Source: Euwallacea fornicatus
Lineage: Eukaryota > Arthropoda > Insecta > Coleoptera > Curculionidae
Assembly (NCBI RefSeq): GCF_040115645.1
Contig: NC_089548.1
Location: forward strand, 5,677,001 to 5,741,000
Length of the DNA: 64,000 bases
Direction of reading: 5' to 3'
Notes under the pieces: generated by a model
What the model saw: only the letters and a program-made list of their open reading frames with translations
The model's database searches: none
Told to the model about the DNA's origin: nothing
Position numbers and translations under genes: made by a program
Shown: piece after piece, positions 11,501 to 23,500 of the stretch
How the letters are laid out: each line of letters begins with the position of its first letter
Position numbering within the stretch: the first letter of the stretch is position 1

Positions 11501-14500
11501 TACAATAATCCACCAAAAAAGATGAAACTAAAAATGAAAAAAATCACTCGATCCATTTACCTTCACCTTGAACGCACAGCTCTAATCTTTGACGCAGTTC
11601 ACGCCAACGTCTTCGGATGCCTTCGATTGGTGGTAGGTAAAGACACCACAGCATCTCAGATCCTCTCCTTCAAATGTTCTAAATTTAGAGTAAAATCATT
11701 CACATAAACTATTTGTTTTAAACAGCCCCAAAGGTAAAAATCAGCCGTAGTCGAATCAGGGCTCCTCGATGGTCTATCATCAATGGACTATTTTTATTGC
11801 ACTGCAAAACTAATTTACATACTTTTTCCTCTTGGCAACCCTATTCAGGGATACACTGCATAATAAACTTATGCGAAAGTTATTTGTTTTTATTCTGTGA
11901 ATGTCTTTTTGGAGGGGTTTTTCGGTACGAAAGAAAAACTATTTTTTAGGTGGCGTCTCCTGCGCGGTACCGAGATACCAAAAATAAAAATTTTTTTTTA
12001 TCAGTATCGACAAATTTAAAATTTTTAGAAATTCTGATGAACTCAATTAGTTCACATAAAAAGCGATTTTTTGAAAACGACTCCTAAAAAGATATCTCAT
12101 GGGTTTAAGTAGGGACCTCGTAGTGAGCAAAGATGTTTTCTACACTGACCATTCGATCAATGTGGAAAATTCATATTCTAGAACTCTCTTCTAGAACGTG
12201 ATAACCAGGAGCGTCATCTTACATAAATCGAAAACATTGCCTTAAAGCTAGAGGAATGTTGTGGGGCTCAGTAGCATTCTTGAAATTTATGGCTTGGTCT
12301 CCGCAAAACGGGTTATCTATCAGTTTTTAAATTGTGTGTGCTTGAATTTAGGATAAAAAAAACATGTTAACGAATGGCAGTATTGTGCTGCTGATTTGAC
12401 GGAAAGTCTATGTTAACTTTACCTTATTGTAGCTTTATCAATTTATTACACTCGTATTTATGTTACCTACTGATTTCTTTTTCTTTTTATAGTACTACGA
12501 AATGTCTTACGGTCTCAACATGGAGATGCACAAACAGGTATGGCAAATGGCAATGAAGTCTTTGTATCTCCCAGTTCATGATGGTCATTTTAAGAAGTGT
12601 TATGTGCGTGTGGTAAATGGAAATAAGTCTTCTAGGGGGAAGTCAGAAAATTTTTGCATATTTTTTTAATACCTTTTTTTGTTTTCCTGTATATTTCTAA
12701 AATATAATACTATGAAAAATATTTTAAAAACTACACCCTCAAAACCTTTTTTTGGTTGAAAACGATCCGCTTCGGCTCCTGTCTGCGCAATGGACTTTGC
12801 GATCCCCCTTTATATGATACAATCAGAGTCATACAATAAAAAATCCCCCCTCCCCTTCCATCCTACCACCATCCCTCAATCTGAAAAAATAAGGGCTTTT
12901 CGGAAGAATCCTAAAATATGTTAAAACGGTTTTTTACACAGACGAATTTTTATATAAATTTAAATATCCAAACTTCACCCTTAGATACGTTACCGCAACT
13001 GTCTCAAAAATATTAAGTGGCATGAGAAGTTATGTGACAATTCATATTAAAGGCCTTACGAAACTGTATTCAGTAGTGTAATGAGATTCAAGATATATCA
13101 AGTAGTTTTTGAAATAAATAATATAAATTTCGTAAAAAATGCAATATAAATTTAGTTAAATAGTACGTCAACAATGAAAAAACTAATTTTTTAATAGGAA
13201 ATTAATTTGGTGTCGATGTTTTGCTCACAAAACTTCTTTGGTAATTTTTATTTATTTAATGTATTTCTTTTAACTTAACATTTTTTACTTCAGATGTTAA
13301 CTTCAAAATTTTAAATTAACGCCTTTTTTTTATTTTTTGATATAAAGCATTTTTCTGAATTTGATTATGTATGACAAGTTAATGTTAAATCAATTTTTAA
13401 TTGAAATAAAATATTTATTTTTTATTTTTGACTACTAACGCATTATCTCTAATATTACAAATATAATTTTTCTGCTGAATTTAACAACGCATCTCTCCAT
13501 AGTTTTCACAAAATTTTATATATATTGATCGAATTGATACATTGCTAAATGACTCATGTGGTTCAAATTTTTCAATTTTGTTCACTTAAAAATTGTTTTA
13601 ATATTAACTTGTTAGAGGTTTCCAAATTCAGAAAAGTAGTTTATACCAAAACCTGTAAAAAAGTACGGAGTTCTATTTAAAATTCTGAAGTTGACACCTG
13701 AAGCAGAAGAAGTTGAGTTAAAAAAATCAACTAACGTTACTATAAACCGTATAATTTTATTTAATTTTTACTTAATCAAAATCCGTTCATAAATCACTAA
13801 GTTATAGTTTCGCCCGTTTTTTATGAGATAACCTGTGTTATTATATATTAAAAGTACAATACTTAATTTTATTGCTTTTTGTCTTTTTTTTACTCTATCA
13901 TGAATTCCACCCTTTTAAATCCACGGTTGTACAAAGGTTTATACTTTCCAAGATCGTTTATAGTCGTCTCATGATAGTTAATGAATGCACTGGACATTAA
14001 CAATCACTTTTAAAGTATTAAAAATATTCCATTATCGTGTTCTTACTACGGGCGTATTAAAAAAAAATGTTGATGACTCCCTTGAATTCTTAATTTTTCT
14101 CTCGTTCAGTCAAGTCTGTACCTATTACCGTTTACGCGATCCTCATGTTGGATGTTCTAATTTTTTACACATCGTTTTTCCACAATTTAAAACATGTTAG
14201 TCCTTCTGAAAGTGACACTGAATTCTCCACAAAAGTCTGCCCAACTAGTGGACAGCAAATACCAGCCTAAGTTAACGTTTGTTTTATTAGACTGAAATAG
14301 CCAAACGATTTAGTGCCATGATCGCCCAACTGATGCCTTTCTTAGCCCAAGAACACCAACAGCAAGTAGCCAACGCTGTTGAAAGAGCGAAGCAGGTGAG
14401 CATGGCGGAACTAAACGCTATAATTGGGGTAAGTGTTTGGTCGTTGTGATTTTTTCAAATCCTTGAGGGATGTCTTTGGAATCCACAATTATAATTATCC

Positions 14501-17500
14501 GAATTAAAAAGAATAAAGGACAAAAGTAGATTATTTTCCAACTAGTAAGAAGGGTTAACATATTTGCATGGGTGATATTTCCCTGGATAAGTAGACATTG
14601 TCTAGGTGTAAAACCGTAATTTTTCGGGCGTTCCCATTTTAAGAGTGCGTTTTTCCATATCTCAGAAACTGTTCGAGTTAGTTTTAAATAGTATAGTCCA
14701 CAACCGGTCATCAACAAATTCAGGATATTCTCAACAGCTTCGCGATGGATATCTGCCATGATTTTCCACCGGAGAATGTTAAAATCATGGAAAATTTCCT
14801 GCGAATAAACACAAATGTAAGGAAACCTTCGTGGCATGTAACATAAAGATTTTCCTTCTTTCATTTCTACATTAACGGCTGATTTCTTTTGTGGGCTGGA
14901 CATGCTACGAGCATTTTTTTCCATAAAAGATGGGTTTATAGATTAACAGAAGCATAACAAAAACTTGAATCGTGCAGAATACACGTGCCTAATTTATAGA
15001 TACACTAATTTAGCATAGCATGGCCCGGCATAACTCTAAACATGATCAAGTCTCATCTTTTGTGTTCTGCTTATACTGTACCTGTTGTTTCAAGCCAGTC
15101 AGAAATAATTTTATCATTATTATTAATTATTTATCGTTATTCTAACACACATTTTTATTAAATGTATAATTGAAGCACCTCCCAATGATCTTGTGCATTG
15201 GATATTAATTGATATGTGAGCAGAGGCTGGAACGATAATTGTCCTGGTAATGCAGCAATAAAGTTGCGAAAGGTCGGTAGTTGATCGATAATTCACCTTG
15301 TTTTAATCGATCCATTTCCCACTTAAATAAACCAACATACCTCAAAATTAGGATAGTCAACTCAACCAATTGTAAGTCGGTAATTATCGATTTTCACTGT
15401 GTTACTGAGAATGTTTTAGCAATTCTAAAATTCTTTGCTGGAATTCTTTTCTTGAACCTACAAGAAGCAATGAATTCTACTCAAGTTTGCCCATTTAACT
15501 GAACATTAGTCTTCTTTTACGGAAACCCCTTTACCCAAAAAACGATTTAGATAATGGTCGCCCTGTATATAGAGTTTTAATGAAGTATATAAAAGAACTT
15601 AAAAAAAAAATGAGAATGCTTTTTTAATAGCTCCTTTTATTTTTTAGATATTTAGTTGACATTTGAAGCATCGATTATCGATTTTTAAGGCCTATGGTTT
15701 CTTTTTCCACTTGAAGATTGTCTTGCAGATGTGTGTTTATATAATATTCCCTTTGTGTCTTAGAATGAGTTGAGTGATTCCATACAGTTTGTCAACATAG
15801 TTCATTCACACCCTAAATAATTTTTTGTTACCAACTGACCTAGTTTCTGAGATATAGTATATACAGGGCGTTTCAGAATAAGCCTGCCAACTGCTTACTA
15901 TAGGTTCCTGTGACCGAAATAAGAAATAAAGTTTCTATGAATATGGGCCCCTTTTTGCTTACTGTTTGAAATACAGGGTGATAAAAAATAATTACTTTTT
16001 TAGTTCTTCATAAGAAATCCGTTCCGGCATTTAATATGTTTATGAAAATTAAGGAGTGTAAAATAGATGTAGAGATACATTTTTTAGAAAAAATAAAATG
16101 TGTTTGATTTCATCAATGGCGATCTCTTCGATATGATCCTGAAGATTTCAAGTGAAAAATATGATACGTCACTGGTTAAAAAAAAATAAAAACAATTTTC
16201 TAAATTGTTCACATTTCTGCAAAAAAAGGTCTCTCGAATATTTTTCGTAACGTTAACCGCTTTCATGGAAAAAGATAAAACTCAATCTGCAACTGACAAA
16301 TCGCTTAATTCATTCGTTTACACAATAAAAAAGACACCAGGGACTGTTCAAAGCATGTAAAATAATATGCGAAATAATGCGAAGGAATGCATTCTGGTCG
16401 GTGGAGGGTATTTTCAACACTTTTTTTCATTTTTCTTTTATAAGTAACAAAATGTAACTAATTTAGCGTTGTAATTTTAATATTAGTTAGCAAGTATTAT
16501 TTTTTTCCATGAAAACCGTGAACGTTATGAAAAATATTCAAGAGACTTTTTTTACAGAAATATGAAAAATTTAAAAAATAATTATAATTTTTTTAACGAG
16601 CAATGTGCCATATTTTTCCTTTCAAATGTTCAGGGTCATATGAATGGGGCGCTACTGGTGAAATTTGAAACATTGTTTCTCCCTTAAAACATATATTTCC
16701 ACACCTATTTTACGCTGTGTATTCACTCTTAAATGAATCACTCTGTACGTCTGTATCAATAGATTTCCGAAAACCGTTCTTGTGTTATTACCAATTTTGT
16801 TGTTCCAGCAACAGCAACAACAAGGTCTTCAGCAGTTGCTTGTAAGTAATACGTTAGCAAGTTTTTGATTTTATGTTCATCTTTGTTTGTGCATGTCCTT
16901 TATATCGATCATACCTGATAGTTATTTCAACTTGTTAAAAACCTCGGTACGGTATGAGAAATGCATGTTGGTGGTCCATGGTCCATGGAAGAACCGAACG
17001 CCAAATGAGTAAACTGCATCAAATATAAAATTTCATTATAGGCATGTGCTAAATTTCTCTGTGTTTGGGTGAATTACTGACGGTGAAAATTCAGTCCACG
17101 TCTAATAAAATGTGTCCATCCCTGCCCTATAATTATTTATTTAAATAAGGGAAACACATCAGATTAGATACATATACAGTGTCCTATTAACAATTTATCA
17201 CGATCTAATTTCTTTTCATTAATTTTGACATTGGCAAAACGGTTCAAACGGATACCCCTCCTTTAGTTTAAGAGCAGAACTAAAAATGGCCTCTGTGCTG
17301 CCCCCCATATGATGCGTTTCCTCGCACGTGACGTAAATTTCTATATTTTAAATGAAACCCCCAATTTTGTTTAGGTTTTTTTTCGTTAACTATTAAGGCC
17401 ACTTTATGTAATCTTTAAAATTTACGAATTTTTAGTTATTCCGGAAAATTTCAACATTGTTACAGTTGTAAAATCCCACGGAAAAAGGTATTGTGCACTA

Positions 17501-20500
17501 ACCACTGCGAATTTTGAAAAAATATTACTAATGGAAGACCTAATAGATTCTTAAATTCAAATACGTCAAAGCATAGCTTATTAAGTCCTCCATTTACCCT
17601 AAAAGAACGATTCCGAAATTCGCATCGGTTAAGGAATCATATTGATTCCCATGGGACCTTGCAACTGTCAAAATTTTTAACATAACTCGGAAACAGTAAA
17701 TTTTACATGAAAAACAATTTACATTAAAAGACCTTAAAATTTAATGAGACATCCAAAAATTTCAAAAAAATTTAAAAGTTCCGTTTAAAATAAGGAAGTT
17801 TATGTTTCGTGCAAGACGGCTCATACGAAAGAGGGCAACGAGGCAATTTTTAATTCTACTGGCAAAATGAAGGGGGTTTCCCATTTGAACATTTTTTTTA
17901 ATGGTAAAAATAAATAAATTAGAGAGGGGGAGGGGGTAAATTGTTAATAGAAACCCTGTATTAATACATTTTTTGTTTCCGCTAATACGTGTTTCAATTT
18001 GAATTCTTCCTAAACACTTATTTGTTGCAGCAGCAAATTCACGCACAACAGCCTCACGCGGCGGTGCCCAGCGGCCTACCCATGAGCCCTCACCCAGTAT
18101 TACCCGGAATGGGAGTCCCTGGTGCGGCCAGTCTGCTCGGCTTTACCGCGGGACTGCCCTCAGGACCAGTTACCCATGCTCCCGGCTTGCCCAGTTCCTC
18201 ACATTCCATCTTAAAGCCAGACTTACATCCACGAAGTATAGAGGACTTGAAACGACCTAATAGTACCAATGCCTCCGAGGAACGAGAAAGATTGGTAAGG
18301 GAAAAGCTCGAAAAAAATTAAGTTGAAGTTTTAATTTCATCTACATAATTAATTTCCCACATACAAGGCGCAGTCCTTTCTCAGATTTTTCCTGTTGGAA
18401 ATTAAGTTGGTTCTTAGGTCAAAGCAAACCTAAGGGCTCTAAATTGCTATGGCGCCTTTCTTTGAATTTGTTTTTGCTTTAGGCAAAGGGCCTCTTCATT
18501 CAACGGGCCTTTAAGTAGTGGAGAATACAGAGCAAGTGTTGCAATTCCAAATTAAACTCGAGGATAATTTAATGCATCTTCTGTACTTAGTACTCAAACA
18601 TACAAACAGAATAAAATGAACACACTTAAAACTGTGTACAGATTACCGAACGCTAATCACCGTTACCGTTACCCTTAGTGCTAGTAAAGGCAACATACGG
18701 TGAGATGAAGGTATAGGAGTCCTCTCTTCTGGTGTGGGGTGCGGGGGGCTATCAAAAGTTGTCGAGTGACAATTCTGCTTTAAATACCTAAATTTTTAGA
18801 ATTTAAAACATTTAAAAATTGTAATTTTCGTTTTTCAAAGATGTACATATTTGAAAATAAATTATAGTTTCTAATGTTTTTTTCAATTGTTATTAATAAT
18901 CCTTGTAGTGTCATGAATAATAACTTTTTTAGAGTTCTTATTCTCCGAGGGATAGAGATAAATATCGTCCCCGATCCAGATCGTCCCCTGATCCCGATCA
19001 AAGTATAAAACGACGTAAAGAAGATAAATTAGTTCAAGTAAGTAGTGTTTTGTTACTGAAGAATTTACCATAAGATATAAAAGATGAAACTTTTGTTGAA
19101 ACTGTGTTATATTTTTACTGAACTTGATACTGAATTATACCGAGTGGGTTTTTTTTTATGAGTAGTGAAGGGATCTCGAATTGGCAGAATTATGAAGTCG
19201 ATTGGTTCAGGTAAAATTGTACATTTTAATATTTTATTCTGCAAAATTTTAACGATGAGGAATTCAAGTGTTAGGTAGCCCAAACACTCTGAAATCGCTT
19301 CTCGTTACTCTTGAACTTGTAGTCACTGCAAGATGCAATGCTCTACGATTTCTTTAAAATTCAGGTTGATTTTTTATACTCTGTGCACGAAAACTTTGAA
19401 GCTGTCATGGCTTCTCAACATCTGAAATAGATAATAGTGCTGTGCTCGCACAAAGTCCAGACCTTCAGACCAGGGATTAGTTTCTTATTTCACTGTTTCT
19501 CGTCTTCCAGACCCGTCCAGCAATACTGCCATATTTGCATTGTTCGTTGTCTGAATGTCAGCTTGTTCGCGTCCGTCACCCATAAAAGATTGTTGCGGTA
19601 CGTTCTCTTTTCCAGAAGGTCGATTGGAGGAATGCCTGTCAATACGAGCACTGCTTCGAGGGATACAGTGTAGTATATATATGACTCGCATGAGGGGTTT
19701 ATTTGAATGCTGGGCATACGTCTTGATCTTCATCATCTAGCTCTAAAGTGGAGCGGTGTAGAGGAGTTTCGTGTATTATATCACCCCGTAGAGCAGTTGC
19801 CTTTCGTGCGTGGATGGGCTCTAGATAGTAGACATTATCCGTTACAGTTGACCTAACTTATTGAGACTCTTCTTGTGTATATCCGTCTCGTGTTGACGGT
19901 GGTACACCTCCTAGTCAAACTGAACACCCAGATATCGTACCGATTTTTTCGGAGTCCGCAGATTGAAACAGATCTATATTCCTTATTCCTGGTCCCGCTG
20001 AGGATAACGGCTTCATTTTTTTTTCAGCCAGTCATTGTTCGCATCTGCAAATGGCCTCATTAGCTTCGTCCATCAGTTTCGCACTATCATCTTCGTGAAC
20101 GATCAAGGCGATGTCGTCTGCATATCTGATGGCCATAACTTTGTCGATTTTATCCATTTCTAGCGTTGGATCCTGCAGAATGCTGCATAGCTTGGCGAGG
20201 AAGACCGACCCTTGCTGTATGCTACTTTTGGGGTTCTGTGTGCCACTAAATAGAGATCACTTAAAACAATTAATTTAACAAGTTCAGTTTGTGATGCTAA
20301 AACTTTTTTTCGCATTTGAGTCCTAATCATTTTGAAAACGACAAGAAGTGTAAGAAATAGGAAGAAACTAATGTTCGAAATATACAGTATGTCCTCAGAT
20401 GGGGTTGCCAAGTGGAAAATTTCTTATTTTTTATTTAACAAGAAAAGTGTATTCTTCATGAAAGTTTTTGCTTGTTCTAAAACGATTCAATCGGTTCTCA

Positions 20501-23500
20501 CAGTTTCAATTTTCCTTTTTGAACTAAAAAAAATAAGGTCTGCGCTGAGTTTCTAAGCTCCTTATTCCTGTGAAAATTAATTTTTGGGTTTTAATTCGGG
20601 TTTTCCACCGAGGTGAATACTTTCTGTGGATTGTTTAGCACATTAAAAAAATTAAATAATAACCTTTCTTCGATGTGGTTTCCAGGCTGATTATTGTTTT
20701 TTACACAAGCAGCGGCAAATCTTCGTGTGACACACATTCACACTGGTGATAAATCTCCGCTCTTAAAATTCCAGATATTATAATCTGTTTCGTTAAGTAA
20801 TAAATTCAATTAATGCTCAATTTATTTCCAAAATCCTGGGAAACTATTCACCCTAGGAACAAAGAATAACTGTCCGCATCCTGCCTAATATCCGCTCGTA
20901 CCGTCTCTGATTGCTTATATCTATACTTAATAGAAAAAAGGGAATTAATGGTGTTATTTTTAGGATAGCGACGGAGAGAAAAGCGACCAAGATCTAGTGG
21001 TTGATATTGCAAATGACCATACAAATGAGGTAAGACTTGTTCGTTGAAAAGCTTATAAATATGATCTGTGCGTATTTAGGAGGTGGCCTCGCCACATACC
21101 AACGGCAACCACGTAAATCCAGTGGATAATCGCGAAAATGGCAATAGCAGCTCGAGTAACGACAAAATGAAATTAGATCGTCCTCCCAGCAGAAGTGGAT
21201 CATCATCATCAAGGAGCACGCCCTCACTCAAAAGTAAAGATGTAAGATGTCCACATAATTCCTATGAAAATTACTTTAAACCGAAACCCAAGAATATCAC
21301 GTTCTCGCTATTCCGAATTACTCTGAAATTCTAGACATCGCATTTTCCTTCAATTGGGCTTCGGATGCGGTTACTGTCATGTCTTAGAAATTCTCCAACA
21401 GTTCAACCCTCGAAATTGCAAAAGTTTTTATCTGGCAAATGCTAAATTTTGTTAAGGGTGCGCTTAATTTCTAACCCCAATCATTCATTACCCTCAACCA
21501 CCTCATCAAACAGTCCAAAATAGCACAAGTTGGAATCACATAAAGGTATCACCGGTTCAAGTCGAAACATATGAATTGTGTAAGTGGGAGAAGAACCGCA
21601 TTAGTTCTAATGTGCCTCCGACGAAGATCAACGAAGTGCGATGCGAGGACAGCGGGTAAAGCGAACGGAGTTAGTCCGACCGGTGGCTCCACTTCGATAT
21701 TTAAAATTCTCTGCCTTTGCGGCGATGGAGTTCTTTAAAAATATCAGGACAAAATGCAGTAATGTAAATAAATAAAGAATGATTAAACCATAACTAGAAC
21801 TCATATTAGTAAAAACTCTGAAATGGTGAGAGATCTGGTATCACTGGTCTGACTTCGCCTACGGCAATCGCTAGCCTTGCAACGCACATCGTTGGTCTTT
21901 GTCAGTCATATATGAAAACTTGTGCAGTCCTTGTCCCACTTGCGCAATTTCTACGTTCCGACTTGAATAGGTAATATCTATATATGTATTGCCAGCACAG
22001 GAAAATTAGGCCTGAAAAACAAATACGACGGCCTAAAGTTAGAATCACTGGCAGTTGCAACTAAAGCAAAACGGACAATCTAGAACTAAAATTACTTACT
22101 AATACTAGAACAACGCGATTAGAGACAACCTACATACGGTAAATCGGTCAGGAACAAGGTAGACTAAAACGTTAAAGCTCGGTTTTTCAAAGGTGGTATC
22201 AGGTTCATTGTTGAAGCGAAATTTATTAAATTGGGGTAAACTTGGCAGGCAATGTGGCCCTGAGAGTGAAAACAATTTTACTGGCGATGATATCAGGATT
22301 TTTAAAAAATCGGCCATAAACAAAATGATAAATCGGTCGGGAATAATGAGTACATTAGAAATATATAACATCGGAGGAGAGTTAAAATGATTTCATTTTT
22401 ATTATTTCGTCATATGGCCTAGTAACCAACGAAATTGTTTATCGAATCACTAGAATCAGATGGAAGCCCGACACGTGATGAATATTCGATTACTGAAAAT
22501 GGTATAATGTGGCTATCATTATATTTGAAAGAAATGGAATTGGAAATGTTGCCACATTAAATCAACCTCCTATTGTAAGCACTAAATATTTTAGGAAAAA
22601 CCCCCGACTCCAGGATCAAAGCCCCGGCCAACGACTCCTAGCATACCTACGGGTTCGATTTCTGCAAGCAGTGCGAAGCCTCCAGTTCCTCCCATTTCTC
22701 CGGCGTACTCGTCCTATCCAGGGTTGGGTGGAATAAGAACAGAACACCAAGTCCCTCCTTACCTACAACCGTTACCTCATGGGCGAGTGCCCTCCACAGT
22801 ACCTGATTACGATGATTTAAATCGGGTCGCCGAATTGGGAACTCTGGCTAGAAATAAATCGTAATTTTCCTTATGTTCCATTCTTGTCTCTTTCTACTCT
22901 TTGTTTTCCTTAGGCCGTACTCATTTCATAAGACCAGAGATGGTCAGTTAGAGCCGATGCCTTTCACATCAGAAGCCCCACTAGGTTCAGGAATACCACG
23001 CCAGGCGCGCCAGGTCAATACATTAATACACGGTGAAGTGGTATGTGCGGTTACCTTTTCCAATCCGGCCAAATATGTCTACACTGGGGGGAAAGGTTGT
23101 GTCAAAGTATGGGACATCGCTCAGTCGAATAATAAGAGTCCCATTAGCCAGCTGGATTGTTTGGTAAGTGGTTGCATTTGAGTTTGGTTCGCAAAAATAG
23201 TAATTTCAGGTCTCTGTCATCAATTTTTAATGTATTGATCAGCCACCAAATTATCGATTCCATAATTTTCAATAAAAACTGCTGTTTTTTTTTGAGTTCG
23301 AAGTTAGGAAGGTGAACGAAAACCCTTATTAAGGCTTTTTATCCAAAAATTTATTAGGTGGCTGAAAAAAATGCATTAAGATTTAACTCTCTTTAATGGA
23401 ACCAGTCGCATATTGAAAATGAGAAGAACAATAACGACCTCACTATCTCAATTTTCTGCCCTCACACCCAATGATTTCTCATTTATGATTATTTTTTTGC

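Noticed and set aside
14418..14924. Minus-strand frame of 168 codons in a groucho intron
   Set aside because: No domain recognised, it overlaps the end of a groucho exon, and the composition is that of AT-rich repeat DNA.
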